Source: CAVPMN01 sp963706425
Lineage (GTDB): Bacteria > Actinomycetota > Acidimicrobiia > Acidimicrobiales > Acidimicrobilacustridaceae
DNA length: 64,000 bases
Assembly: GCA_963706425.1 (NCBI GenBank)
Contig: CAVPMN010000003.1
Location: forward strand, 124,001-188,000
Direction: 5' to 3'
Shown: positions 19,409 through 28,901 of the stretch, one piece after another
Layout: every line of letters begins with the position of its first letter
How positions within the stretch are numbered: the first letter of the stretch is position 1
The notes under the pieces: model-generated
Told to the model about the DNA's origin: nothing
Database searches by the model: none
The model's input: the letters and a program-made list of their open reading frames with translations, nothing else
Made by a program: the position numbers and the translations under genes

Positions 19409-20410
19409 GTCGCCATCTCCGTCTGCGTATCGGCCGTCTGGCCCATGCCCTCGGCCCGGCGCTCGGCGCGCACGGCGAAGTAGAGGTCCTCGAGCGTGGG
19501 CTGATGCGGTTCGACCCGGGTGAGTCGCACGCCGGCGGCGGTCAACGCGACGACGAGGTCGGGCACCCGATCGAGCGAGTCGACCTTCACCTCGGTGCGT
19601 TGCCCCCTCGGCGTGGTCACATGTCGCATGCCCAGCACACCGTCGCATCCGTCGAGCTGCCCGAGCTGCGCCGGATCCTCGGCGTCGAGGTAGACGAGGT
19701 CGTCGGGCCAGTAGCGGCGGGTGAGCTGGTCCTGGGTGCCGGCCAGCAGGTCGGTGCCGTTCTCGAGCACCACGATCTGATCGGCCAGGCCCTCGGCCTC
19801 GACCAGCAGGTGGGTGCACATGATCACGGTGCGACCATCGGAGGTCATCTCCCGGATCAGGTCGAGCACCGCGTGCGACGACTCGGGATCGAGGCCCGAC
19901 GTCGGCTCGTCGAACAGCAACAGCTCAGGGTCGTGCAGCACCGAGCGGGCCAGGGCGAGGCGGGTCTTCATGCCGGTCGAGTAGCCGCCCACCTGCTGGT
20001 CGAGCGCCTCGAGGATGCCGAAGCGGCCGGCCGCCTCCCGAATGGGCCCGATGGCGTGGCGACCGAGGCCGTAGAGCTCGGCCGAGTACTGCAGGTTGTC
20101 CCAACCCGACAGCCGGTCGTAGAGCGCGGGCTTGGCCGACACCACGCCACAACGGCGGCGCACGTCCTCACCCATCAGGTTGGGATCCGAGCCGAAGGTG
20201 CGCACGTAGCCGGAGTTGGCGTTCAACGCGCCCGTGATGACGCGGATGGCCGTGGTCTTGCCGGCTCCGTTGGGGCCGAGCAGCACGGTGATGCGGCCAC
20301 GGGGCACGATCAGGCTCGAGGTTGGAGAGCGCCGGGACCTGACCGAATCGTCGGGTGACGTCGCGCAACTCGACCACGAGGCCGGTGTCGGTCACCGACG
20401 CCCCGGTCAT
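19405..20410 (-). CDS. ABC transporter ATP-binding protein, frame-broken
   Basis: Nucleotide-binding subunit for the downstream permease. Walker A is GPNGAGKTT, the signature YSTGMKTRLALARS, Walker B LLLFDEPTSGLDP, and the switch His is in CTHLLVEAE; the C-terminal 80 residues (VKVDSLDRVPDLVVAL, PTLEDLYFAVRAE) are typical of ABC-2 exporters. One extra base near 20317 separates PALSNL from IVPRGRITVLLGP. The start is taken as ATG 20410 (MTGASVTDTGLVVELRDVT); ATG 20422 is an alternative. Confidence 0.85.
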
Positions 20411-20533
20411 GGGCGCGACCATGGAATCGCTGGTGGGCGGGGAGAGGGTCACCCTCGTCTCATCGGCATCGGGGAGCCGGGCTGTAGGTCCGGCCAGGTC
20501 GCCGAGGTCCACCGCTCACGCCGATCGCACCAC

Positions 20534-20539
20534 TAGGGT
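20534..20539 (+). promoter_or_regulatory. Candidate -10 box of ruvCAB (leaderless type)
   Basis: TAGGGT ends 7 nt before the ruvC GTG; no Shine-Dalgarno is seen. Confidence 0.5.
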
Positions 20540-20546
20540 CGTACAC

Positions 20547-21049
20547 GTGTTCGTCTTGGGGATCGACCCTGGGGTCTCACGGTGTGGCTACGCGGTCGTC
20601 GAGCAGGACGGCCGAGCCCCCGCGCCCGCGCCATCGGCGTGCTCACCACCTCGCCCGCCGAGCCGTTGCCCGACCGCCTGGCCGAGCTGCAGGCCGAGCT
20701 GCGTGAGCTGCTGCGCGAGTTCCGCCCCCAGGCAGTCGCCATCGAGCGGGTGCTCTTCTCCGCCAACGCCCGCACCGCCATGTCGGTCGGTCAGGCCAGC
20801 GGCCTGGCCATGGCCGAGGGGGCGGCCTCGGGATGCGAGGTGGCGCTCTACTCGCCCAACGAGGTGAAGCTCTCGGTCGCCGGCTACGGCGCAGCCAGCA
20901 AGGAACAGGTGCAGCAGATGGTGCAGACCCTCCTCGGCCTGGCCGAGGTGCCCCGCCCACCCGATGCCGCCGATGCGGCCGCGGTGGCCCTGTGTCACCT
21001 CGCCATGGCGCCCGTGCACGCGGCCACCCGCACGGCCGGGCAACGATGA
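20547..21049 (+). CDS. ruvC: Holliday junction resolvase RuvC, frame-broken
   Basis: Endonuclease that resolves Holliday junctions bound by RuvAB. The first catalytic Asp is in LGIDPGVSRCGYAV; AIERVLFSANARTAMSVGQA, PNEVKLSVAGYGAASK and DAADAAAVALCHL give the rest of the fold and the acidic tetrad. The frame changes in a run of five C at 20617-20621 between VVEQDGR and RAIGVLTT; adding one C gives a continuous product of about 167 residues. Followed by ruvA (ATGA overlap) and ruvB, the usual order. Confidence 0.92.
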
Positions 21050-21663
21050 TCGGCTCGCTGCGGGGCACCCTGCTCGAGCGTTGGGGCGACGCCGAGCTGC
21101 TGGTCGAAGTGGCGGGCGTCGGCTACCGCGTCACGGTCACGCCCACCACCGTGGTCGAGGTCGGCCAGCCCGGCGATCAGGTCTTCCTCTACGTCCACCA
21201 TCACCGCCGCGACGACGGCGACACACTGTTCGGCTTCCGCCATGCCGACGAGCGCCGCTGCTTCGAAGCGCTCATCGGCGCCCACGGAGTGGGGCCCACC
21301 CTGGCGCTCGCCATCCTCGGCGTGCACGCGCCCCAAGCACTGCAGCGCGTGCTGGCCGACGACGACCTGGCTGCGCTGTGCCTCGTGCCGGGGGTCGGCA
21401 AGAAGACGGCCGCCCGCCTGCTCGTCGAGTTGAAGTCGCGCCTCGACGCCGGTGAGCTCGACTCGGCCGCACTCGCCTCATCCCCCGGCGACGAGGGCGA
21501 CGGCTCCCGCGGGTCACCGCGCGCCGACGTGCGCGAGGCGCTCGCCAACCTGGGCTACGGGCCCGACGAGGTCGGCCACGTGCTGCGTGCCCTGCCCGAC
21601 GAGGGCGATCCCGCCGAGCTGTTGCGTGAGGCGCTGCAACGTCTCGCCGTCGAGCCGATCTAA
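21046..21663 (+). CDS. ruvA: Holliday junction branch migration protein RuvA
   Basis: 205-residue tetramer-forming DNA-binding subunit that loads RuvB on junctions. MIGSLRGTLLE starts the OB domain; two helix-hairpin-helix units (IGAHGVGPTLALAIL and LCLVPGVGKKTAARLLVEL) follow, then an acidic linker and domain III (VREALANLGYGPDEV). ATG 21046 overlaps the ruvC stop. The longer open frame from 20833 is not coding above this ATG. Confidence 0.96.
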   Translation: MIGSLRGTLLERWGDAELLVEVAGVGYRVTVTPTTVVEVGQPGDQVFLYVHHHRRDDGDTLFGFRHADERRCFEALIGAHGVGPTLALAILGVHAPQALQRVLADDDLAALCLVPGVGKKTAARLLVELKSRLDAGELDSAALASSPGDEGDGSRGSPRADVREALANLGYGPDEVGHVLRALPDEGDPAELLREALQRLAVEPI

Positions 21664-21679
21664 CCGAGAGCCGATTCCC

Positions 21680-22738
21680 ATGCGCGACGAACTGCTCAAC
21701 CCCGAGCCCACCGATCACGACGAGGTCGTGCTCGACCTGGCCGACGAGGGCGGCCTGCGGCCACGCAGTCTCGACGACTTCGTCGGGCAGTCGGAGTTGA
21801 AGGAGCACCTCACGATCATCCTCGAGGCGGCTCGCCGTCGCGAACAGGCGGTCGACCATCTCCTGTTCGCCGGCCCACCCGGCCTCGGCAAGACCACGCT
21901 GGCCGGCATCGTCGCCAATGAGATGGGTGTCGGGCTGCAGGTCACCTCCGGTCCTGCGCTCGAACGGGCCGGCGACCTGGCCGCCATCCTCACGCGGCTC
22001 GGCGAAGGCGATGTGCTGTTCATCGACGAGATCCATCGCCTCTCGCGCGCCGTCGAAGAGGTGCTCTATCCGGCCATGGAGGACTTCCAGCTCGACATCG
22101 TGCTGGGCAAGGGACCGGCCGCCCGCTCCATCCGCCTCGACCTGCCCCGCTTCACCTTGGTGGGTGCCACCACGCGCACCGGCATGATCACCGGCCCGCT
22201 GCGCGATCGCTTCGGCCTCGTCGCGCGCCTCGACTACTACACGGCGATCGATCTCGAGGCCATCGTCGAGCGGGCCGCCACCATCCTCGGCGTCGACCTC
22301 GACGGCGACGGCGCGTCCGAGATCGCTCGTCGGGCGCGGGGCACGCCCCGCATCGCCAACCGCCTGCTGCGTCGGGTGCGCGACTTCGCCGAGGTACGCA
22401 GCGACGGCGCCATCGACCGATCCACCGCGCGCGAGGGCCTGGCGCTGTTCGGCGTCGACGACCTCGGTCTCGACAAGGTCGACCGCGCCATCCTGTCGGC
22501 GGTGTGCGAGCGCTTCGGCGGCGGCCCGGTCGGGCTGTCCACCGTGGCCATCTCGGTCGGTGAGGCCACCGAAACCGTCGAAGACGTCTACGAGCCGTTC
22601 CTCATCCAACAGGGCCTGCTCATGCGCACCCCTCGGGGACGGGTGGCGATGCCGGCGGCCTGGTCGCACCTCGGACTGGTGGCGCCCGCCGGCGCCCCCC
22701 TCGCGGCCGCCGACGACGCACCCAACCTGTTCGACTGA
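21680..22738 (+). CDS. ruvB: Holliday junction branch migration ATPase RuvB
   Basis: 352-residue AAA+ motor. RPRSLDDFVGQSELK at the start, Walker A GPPGLGKTT, Walker B LFIDEIHRLSR, sensor 1 GATTRTG, and the C-terminal winged helix (GGGPVGLSTVAISVGE, EPFLIQQGLLMRTPRGR). ATG 21680 was chosen because it gives the usual N-terminus; the frame is open further upstream inside ruvA. Completes the ruvCAB operon. Confidence 0.97.
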   Translation: MRDELLNPEPTDHDEVVLDLADEGGLRPRSLDDFVGQSELKEHLTIILEAARRREQAVDHLLFAGPPGLGKTTLAGIVANEMGVGLQVTSGPALERAGDLAAILTRLGEGDVLFIDEIHRLSRAVEEVLYPAMEDFQLDIVLGKGPAARSIRLDLPRFTLVGATTRTGMITGPLRDRFGLVARLDYYTAIDLEAIVERAATILGVDLDGDGASEIARRARGTPRIANRLLRRVRDFAEVRSDGAIDRSTAREGLALFGVDDLGLDKVDRAILSAVCERFGGGPVGLSTVAISVGEATETVEDVYEPFLIQQGLLMRTPRGRVAMPAAWSHLGLVAPAGAPLAAADDAPNLFD

Positions 22739-22778
22739 CGACGTTCGCGTCAGCACGGGCGTCCGCGGTGCCGCGACC

Positions 22779-22784
22779 TAGCCT
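22779..22784 (+). promoter_or_regulatory. Candidate -10 box of queA
   Basis: TAGCCT ends 9 nt before GTG 22794 and 3 nt before GTG 22788. The spacing favours GTG 22794 as a leaderless start. Confidence 0.45.
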
Positions 22785-22793
22785 GGCGTGCTG

Positions 22794-23820
22794 GTGGACA
22801 CCGTCGACTTCGACTACGAGCTGAGCGCCGATCGCATCGCCCAACACCCGTTGGCCGAGCGTGACGCGGCCCGCCTGCTGGTCGACGAAGGCCCGGGGAG
22901 TCCGCCGAGCGACCGGCGCGTGCGTGACCTGCCCGGCCTGCTCGAGCCGGGTGATGTTGTGGTGGTCAACCGCACGCAGGGTGCTGCCGGCGCGCCTCGC
23001 CCTGCACAAGCTCACCGGTGGTGCGGCCGAGGTGCTGCTGCTCGAACAGCAGGGTGGTGACACCTGGGAGGCGCTGGTGCGACCGGGCCGGCGCCTGCCG
23101 CCCGGCACCCGCCTGGCCAGTGCGTCCGGCGCGATCGAGGTGGTGGTGGGCGACGATCTGGGTGAGGGTCGGAGGGTGGTCGAGGTGCGGCCGCTGGGGG
23201 AGCGCGATCTCCACGACGCGCTGCTCATCGCGGGCGAGGTGCCTTTGCCGCCCTACATCACCGAGCCGCTCGCCGACCCCGAGCGCTACCAGACCGTCTA
23301 CGCCGATCGTCCCGAGTCGGCCGCCGCGCCTACCGCCGGGCTGCATCTCACCGAACCGATCATCGCCGCCCTGGCCGACCGAGGCGTGGGATTCGAGTCG
23401 ATCGACCTGGCGGTCGGGCTCGGCACGTTCCGCCCGATCGGCACCGACAAGGTCGACGACCATGTGATGCACGGTGAGCGCTATCGCATCGACGAGAACA
23501 CGTGGGAGCGCATCCGCGCTGCGCAGCGTGTGGTCGCCATCGGCACGACCACCGTGCGCGCACTCGAGAGCGCGGCCGCCACGGGCGAGCTGGAAGGACG
23601 CACGGAGCTGTTCATCCACGGCAACTACCCGTTCCGAGTGGTCGACCGCTTGCTCACCAACTTCCACCAGCCGCGGTCGTCGCTGCTCGTGCTCATCGAC
23701 GCGTTCCTGGGAGGTCACGGCCGTTGGCGCGAGCTCTACGAGCACGCCATCGCCCACGACTACCGCTTCTTCTCGTTCGGCGACGCCATGTTGCTGACCG
23801 GAGAACGGGCGCGGGAGTAG
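22794..23820 (+). CDS. queA: S-adenosylmethionine:tRNA ribosyltransferase-isomerase, frame-broken
   Basis: QueA adds the ribosyl unit of S-adenosylmethionine to preQ1 at tRNA position 34, forming epoxyqueuosine. FDYELSADRIAQHPL starts the protein; PARLALHKLTGG, LPPYI, TVYADRPESAAAPTAGLH and NFHQPRSSLLVLIDAF are family signatures. One extra base at about 22977 breaks the frame between VVNRT and RVLPARL; corrected length is about 341. GTG 22788 is an alternative start. Tgt, acting just before QueA in the pathway, is encoded 540 nt downstream. Confidence 0.92.
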
Positions 23821-23842
23821 GCGCCGATGCAAGACTCCACGA

Positions 23843-24262
23843 ATGGCCGATGCTCGGGAGACGGTGGTTTACCGCTGGCTGTCCGCCGGCGATGCCGGCG
23901 ACCTGGATGCGTTCGACGACCTGCTTCATGCGAACGTGATCGTTCATGCACCGGCCGGTCTCTCGACGACGAGCCTCGACGCGGAGAAGTCCGTCTGGAA
24001 AGACGCGCTCGAGGCGATGCCCGATCTCCGGCACGCCGTGCAAGAAGTGGTGGTGGACGGCGACGTCGAGATGGCCCGGGTCGTCGTGACCGGCACGATG
24101 AAGGCCGGCTTCGCCGGTGTGCCTGGTGGTGGGTCCCGCTTTCGGATCGACCAGGCGGTGATCACGCACCTGTGGGAAGGGAAGGTCGTAGAGGCGTGGG
24201 AGATCGCCGACATTGCCGCGCTGCGGGAGCAGGCCGCAGCGCCGCCGACCGGTGGTTTCTGA
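23843..24262 (+). CDS. SnoaL-like / NTF2-fold protein
   Basis: 139-residue protein with the SnoaL polyketide-cyclase-like layout: VYRWLSAGDAGDLDAFDDLL, HANVIVHAPAGL, and a late ITHLWEGKVVEAWEIADI strand pair. Members bind small ligands in a cone-shaped cavity and include isomerases and cyclases; substrate unknown. It is inserted between queA and tgt. ATG 23843 gives the standard N-terminus. Confidence 0.7.
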   Translation: MADARETVVYRWLSAGDAGDLDAFDDLLHANVIVHAPAGLSTTSLDAEKSVWKDALEAMPDLRHAVQEVVVDGDVEMARVVVTGTMKAGFAGVPGGGSRFRIDQAVITHLWEGKVVEAWEIADIAALREQAAAPPTGGF

Positions 24263-24358
24263 CCGGTCGCCCAACCCGCCCCGCCATCTGCGCGCGGCCG
24301 TCGACGCCGTTTTGCTGAATCGGTTCGAGCCGGATGTGCCGCATTCAGGGACCAGCAC

Positions 24359-25465
24359 GTGATCGACCTGGAGATCGAAGCGACGGACGGGCGGGCGCGG
24401 GCAGGCATCGCCCGCACGCCCCGAGGCACGCTTCTGACACCGTGCTTCATGCCCGTGGGCACCCGCGGTGCGGTGCGCACGTTGGCGGCCGGCGATCTCG
24501 AGGATCTCGGCGTGCAGGTGGTGCTGGGCAACACCTACCACCTCATGTTGAAGCCCGGCGCCGACGTGGTCGCCAAGTTGGGTGGGATCCATGGTTTCGC
24601 CGACTGGCAGGGTCATGTGCTCACCGACTCGGGCGGCTATCAGGTGTTCTCCCTCGAGCCGAAGGTCGACGACGAGGGCGTCACCTTCCGCTCGACCTAC
24701 GACGGCAGCACCCATCGCCTGACGCCCGAGGATGCGGTGCGCGTTCAGGATCAACTCGGCGCCGACATCCAGATGGTGCTCGACGTCTGCCCCCCGCTGC
24801 CGTCGCCCGACGAGGTGATCAAGCTGGCCGTCGATCGCACCGCCGTGTGGGCCCGGCGGGCCAAGGGCACCCATGAGATCCTCCGTGCGGATGGATCGAC
24901 CCAGGCGCTCTTCGGCATCGTGCAGGGTGGCGTCGACGTCGACCGGCGGGTCGAGAGCGCCCGGCGCACGGTCGAGATCGGCTTCGACGGCTACGGCATC
25001 GGTGGCCTGTCGGTGGGCGAGAGCCGCCCCGACATGCTCGAAGCCCTCGACGCCACCACCGACGAGCTGCCGAGCACCCGTCTGCGCTACCTCATGGGGG
25101 TCGGCGACCCGCTCGGGATGATCGAGGCGATCGCCCTGGGCGTCGACCTGTTCGACTGCGTGCTGCCCACCCGCCTGGCCCGGCACGGCACGATCCTCAC
25201 CACCGGCGGTCGGCTCAACCTGCGCAACGCCGTGCATGCCGATGACGCCGGGCCGCTCGACCCCACCTGCACCTGCGGGGTGTGCGCTCGCTACTCCAAG
25301 GCCTATCTGCGCCATCTCCTGCGGGTGCAGGAACCGACGGCACCCAGGTTGTTGACGGTGCACAACGTGCACTGGACCCTGCGCCTGGTGGAGCGAGCCC
25401 GGGAGGCCATCGTCACCGGCTCGCTCTCCGCCCTTCGCCGTGAGGTGGCCGAGAGCTGGGACTGA
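24359..25465 (+). CDS. tgt: tRNA-guanine transglycosylase
   Basis: Exchanges guanine at position 34 of GUN-anticodon tRNAs for preQ1. The nucleophile region LTDSGGYQVFSL, a GIVQGG segment, VLPTRLARHG and the zinc site CTCGVCARYSKAYLRH near the C-terminus are all present; 368 residues is standard. GTG 24359 is the likely start (IDLEIEATDGRARAG). The 96-nt gap from the SnoaL-like gene holds no recognisable signal. Confidence 0.96.
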   Translation: MIDLEIEATDGRARAGIARTPRGTLLTPCFMPVGTRGAVRTLAAGDLEDLGVQVVLGNTYHLMLKPGADVVAKLGGIHGFADWQGHVLTDSGGYQVFSLEPKVDDEGVTFRSTYDGSTHRLTPEDAVRVQDQLGADIQMVLDVCPPLPSPDEVIKLAVDRTAVWARRAKGTHEILRADGSTQALFGIVQGGVDVDRRVESARRTVEIGFDGYGIGGLSVGESRPDMLEALDATTDELPSTRLRYLMGVGDPLGMIEAIALGVDLFDCVLPTRLARHGTILTTGGRLNLRNAVHADDAGPLDPTCTCGVCARYSKAYLRHLLRVQEPTAPRLLTVHNVHWTLRLVERAREAIVTGSLSALRREVAESWD

Positions 25466-25495
25466 GGGCGGTCTTGCGGCCTGTCGGCCCTGGAC

Positions 25496-25501
25496 TAACC
25501 T
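25496..25501 (+). promoter_or_regulatory. Candidate -10 box of yajC-secD-secF
   Basis: TAACCT, about 50 nt upstream of the yajC ATG, in the gap after tgt. Confidence 0.35.
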
Positions 25502-25551
25502 GCTCCACGCTCTCCGTACGTCCCCGCCCGTCACCGATTCACCGGATCCGC

Positions 25552-25962
25552 ATGGCCACCATCATCTTCCTCGGTCTCTTCGTGTTGATGTGGATCGTGC
25601 TGATCGTGCCCAGGCAGCGCGAGATCCGCCGGCACCAGGCCCTGATGGCCCAGCTCGAGGTCGGTGACGAGGTCATGCTCGGTTCGGGCATCTACGGGGT
25701 CATCACGTCGCTCGAGGACGATTTCGTCCGTCTCGACGTGGCGCCCGGTGTCGAGCTGAAGGTCGCCAAACGAGCCGTCGGCGCCAAGGTGGTCGCGCCC
25801 ACCGAGCCCGCCGCTGACACCACCGACGTCATCGACGCCACCGACAGCCGCAGCGAGCCCGCCGCGCACGACCCCGCGTCCGACGACGATCTCACCGACG
25901 ACGGCAGGGCCCGTCGCAGCACGACCGAATCGGTCGACCACCCCGACGTGGCCGGCGCCTGA
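25552..25962 (+). CDS. yajC: Preprotein translocase subunit YajC
   Basis: 136-residue accessory subunit of the Sec translocon. One N-terminal helix (IIFLGLFVLMWIVLIVPRQ) is followed by the conserved REIRRHQALMAQLEVGDEVMLGSGIYG-type segment (shown in part) and a long acidic, low-complexity tail of about 55 residues. It heads the yajC-secD-secF cluster. ATG 25552 is chosen because the frame above it lacks the family N-terminus. Confidence 0.92.
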   Translation: MATIIFLGLFVLMWIVLIVPRQREIRRHQALMAQLEVGDEVMLGSGIYGVITSLEDDFVRLDVAPGVELKVAKRAVGAKVVAPTEPAADTTDVIDATDSRSEPAAHDPASDDDLTDDGRARRSTTESVDHPDVAGA

Positions 25963-25966
25963 TCTG

Positions 25967-27712
25967 ATGGCTCGTCGTCGACGTCGAGGTTCGATCTCGC
26001 TCATCGTGTTCGTGTTGGCGGCTCTCATCGCGCTCACGCTCACCCTGGTCGCCGGCAACAGCCCGCTGCTCGGTCTCGACCTTCAGGGCGGCGTATCGGT
26101 GGTCCTCCAGCCGAAGGAGCAGGTCGAGAGCGACGCCCTCGACCAGACGATCGACATCATCCGCCAGCGGGTCGACGCACTGGGTGTGGCCGAGCCAGAG
26201 ATCACCCGTCAGGGCGACACCGTGCTCGTCCAGATCCCTGGTGTGGAAGACCGCGACCGGGCCATCGAGCTGGTCGGCCAGACCGCCGAACTGCGCTTCC
26301 GTCCGGTGCTCGGTGAGTACCCGCCGGGCGCCGTTCAGGTGGAGACACCCACCGACACCGTGCCCACCGACTCTGTTCCCGCCGAGGGCACCACCGATTC
26401 GAGCGTAGAAGGCACCACCGACTCGTCGGTCACCACCGACAGCAGCGAGCAGGGCCTCGGCGCGGCCGAAGGCGAGGTCGCCCTCGGCCGCCAGCCCACC
26501 GACACGGTCACCGACGAGGGCACACCCGACACCACCCCCGACACCACGGCGCCCGCCACCACCGATACCACTGCAGTCGACGCCACCACGGTGCAGCCCC
26601 AGCAGACCACGTCGATCCCGACGCTGCCCGACGACGTGTGCACCGCCGGTGTCCCCCCGGAAGACGATCAGCCCGACCAGCAGGTCACGCTCCCGCTCTG
26701 CGATCCCGAGACCAACGAGCTGCTCGCCGTCTACAGCCTCGGCCCCACGCTGCTGTCGGGTGACTCGCTCGAGACGGCGCGCGCCAACCTCACCCAGCAG
26801 GGCCAGTGGGTGGTCAGCCCCACGTTCAAGGGTGGCGAGGGCGGCATCGACAAGTTCAACACCGCCGCCGGGCAGTGCTTCAACAAGGCGGCCACCTGCC
26901 CCACCGGGCGACTGGCGATCGTGCTCGACAGCCGGGTGGTGTCGGCCCCCAACATCCAACAGGCCAGCTTCGAGCGCGACGGCATCCAGATCAGTGGCGA
27001 CTTCGACGAGGGGTCGTCGCGCGACCTGGCCACCGTGCTGAAGTACGGCGCCCTGCCGGTCGAGCTCGAGCGCCAGCAGGTGCAGATCGTGTCGGCCACG
27101 CTCGGTCAGGACGCACTCGACGCCGGCCTCTGGGCGGGCCTCATCGGCTTCATCCTGGTGGCGGCCTACATGATCGCCTTCTACCGCCTGCTCGGCGTGC
27201 TCGCCATCACCAAGCTGGTGCTCGAAGCGGCGCTGCTCTGGTCGGTCATCTCTTACCTGGGCGTCAACAACGGCTTGGCGCTCACGCTGGCGGGCATCAC
27301 CGGCCTCATCGTGTCGATCGGCGTATCGGTCGACTCCAACGTCGTCTACTACGAGCACATCAAGGAAGACATTCGCAACGGGCGCACCATCCGCTCGGCT
27401 ACCGACAAGTCGTTCGTCAGTGCCTGGAGCACGATCGTGAAGGCCGACGTGTCGTCGCTCATCGGCGCCGGCCTGCTCTGGTGGCTCACCGTCGGCCCGG
27501 TCCGCGGCTTCGCCTTCTACCTCGGCTTGTCGACGCTGCTCGACCTCATCGCCTCCTACTTCTTCATGCGACCCGCAGTGAAGGCGGCCACCAAGTCAGA
27601 CCTGTCGACCCGCAAGCCCCGCTGGTTCGGTCTGCCGGAGGTCGCCGGCGACCAGTCCGGTCCGGTGTCGCCCGTCTCCGGTGACGACGAGAAGGCGACG
27701 GTGCCGCTGTGA
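25967..27712 (+). CDS. secD: Protein translocase subunit SecD
   Basis: Membrane subunit using the proton gradient to finish Sec export. An N-terminal helix (13-30) is followed by LGLDLQGGVSVVLQ, the P1 periplasmic head, and a six-helix RND-type C-terminal part with ISYLGVNNGLALTLAGITGL and SVDSNVVYYEHIKE. At 581 residues it is long because a Thr/Pro/Asp-rich stretch of about 100 residues (about 125-223; 26340-26640) interrupts the periplasmic region. ATG 25967 lies 4 nt after yajC; secF overlaps the stop. Confidence 0.96.
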   Translation: MARRRRRGSISLIVFVLAALIALTLTLVAGNSPLLGLDLQGGVSVVLQPKEQVESDALDQTIDIIRQRVDALGVAEPEITRQGDTVLVQIPGVEDRDRAIELVGQTAELRFRPVLGEYPPGAVQVETPTDTVPTDSVPAEGTTDSSVEGTTDSSVTTDSSEQGLGAAEGEVALGRQPTDTVTDEGTPDTTPDTTAPATTDTTAVDATTVQPQQTTSIPTLPDDVCTAGVPPEDDQPDQQVTLPLCDPETNELLAVYSLGPTLLSGDSLETARANLTQQGQWVVSPTFKGGEGGIDKFNTAAGQCFNKAATCPTGRLAIVLDSRVVSAPNIQQASFERDGIQISGDFDEGSSRDLATVLKYGALPVELERQQVQIVSATLGQDALDAGLWAGLIGFILVAAYMIAFYRLLGVLAITKLVLEAALLWSVISYLGVNNGLALTLAGITGLIVSIGVSVDSNVVYYEHIKEDIRNGRTIRSATDKSFVSAWSTIVKADVSSLIGAGLLWWLTVGPVRGFAFYLGLSTLLDLIASYFFMRPAVKAATKSDLSTRKPRWFGLPEVAGDQSGPVSPVSGDDEKATVPL

Positions 27713-28803
27713 GCCTTCGCGAGATCTACCGCGGCGAGAACCACATCGACTTCCCCAAGTGGTGGAAGCGCGGCCTCGTGTTCTCGGCCGCCCTCATCCT
27801 GGCGAGTGTCGTCTCACTGGTGACGCAGGGCCTGAACCTCGGCATCGACTTCGAGGGCGGCACCTCGTTCGAGGTCATCGCTCCCGGGGTGTCGGTGAGC
27901 GAAGCCCGCAGCGCCCTCGAAGGCATCGGCGAGGGCAGCGCCAAGATCCAGATCGTGGGCGAGGACACCGTCCGGGTGCAGGGCCCCACCGAGTCGATCG
28001 AGAAGACGGCCGAGATCCGCCAGACGCTCGCCGATCTGGCCGGGGTCGACCCGAGCGAGGTCGGCGTGAGCGAGGTGGGCCCGTCGTGGGGCGACGAGAT
28101 CACCGACGCCGCCGTGCGCGCCCTGGTCATCTTCCTTGCGGTGATCACGCTCTACCTGACCATCAGGCTCGAGTGGGCCATGGCCGTCGCCGCCATCACC
28201 GCCATGCTCCACGACATCATCATCACGGTCGGCGTCTACTCGATCTTCCAGTTCGAGGTCACGCCGGGCACGGTGGTGGCCTTCCTCACCATCCTCGGCT
28301 ACTCGATCTACGACACCATCGTGGTATTCGACAAGGTGAAGGAGAACGAAGGCCGGGTGGGCACGACCGGGCGGCTCACCTACACCGACATGGTGAGCCT
28401 CTCCACCAACCAGGTACTGCTGCGCTCGCTCAACACCACGATCACCTCGTTGATCCCGGTGTTGTCGATCCTCATCGTGGGCGCCCAGATCCTCGGCGCC
28501 ATCACATTGCAGGAGTTCGGCCTGGCCCTCTTCATCGGCCTGCTGTCGGGTGCCTACTCGTCGATCTTCATCGCCATGCCCACATTGGTCGCCATCAAGG
28601 AGCGCCAGAAGCGCTACCGGGTGATCCGCGAGCGGGTCGAGGCCAGTCGGGGCTCGTCCGCCAGCCCCATCGTGTCGGGTGCGGTCGATGAGCCGGCGTC
28701 TGCGGTGGCCACCGCTCGACGACCGACGGCCACACCGTCGGCGGGGGCCAGCCCTCAGGGCGCCATCCCGCCCCGGCCCCGCAAGCAGGGCAAGCGTCGT
28801 TGA
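27709..28803 (+). CDS. secF: Protein translocase subunit SecF
   Basis: Partner of SecD, 364 residues. A first helix (about 21-42), then LGIDFEGGTSFEV, a small periplasmic domain, and five helices with ILGYSIYDTIVVFDKVKEN and LNTTITSLIPVLSIL. A basic and proline-rich C-terminal tail of about 60 residues is extra to the core. GTG 27709 overlaps the secD stop (GTGA), so translation is coupled. Confidence 0.96.
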   Translation: MSLREIYRGENHIDFPKWWKRGLVFSAALILASVVSLVTQGLNLGIDFEGGTSFEVIAPGVSVSEARSALEGIGEGSAKIQIVGEDTVRVQGPTESIEKTAEIRQTLADLAGVDPSEVGVSEVGPSWGDEITDAAVRALVIFLAVITLYLTIRLEWAMAVAAITAMLHDIIITVGVYSIFQFEVTPGTVVAFLTILGYSIYDTIVVFDKVKENEGRVGTTGRLTYTDMVSLSTNQVLLRSLNTTITSLIPVLSILIVGAQILGAITLQEFGLALFIGLLSGAYSSIFIAMPTLVAIKERQKRYRVIRERVEASRGSSASPIVSGAVDEPASAVATARRPTATPSAGASPQGAIPPRPRKQGKRR

Positions 28804-28901
28804 CCCGCTGCCGGTAGTCGCCGCTCGGCGCCGACGGCCCCCTACGATGGGGACGTTCACCAGCGTTCCGAGCAGCATGCCGAGCAGGAGGTAGCGGGCG
28901 A

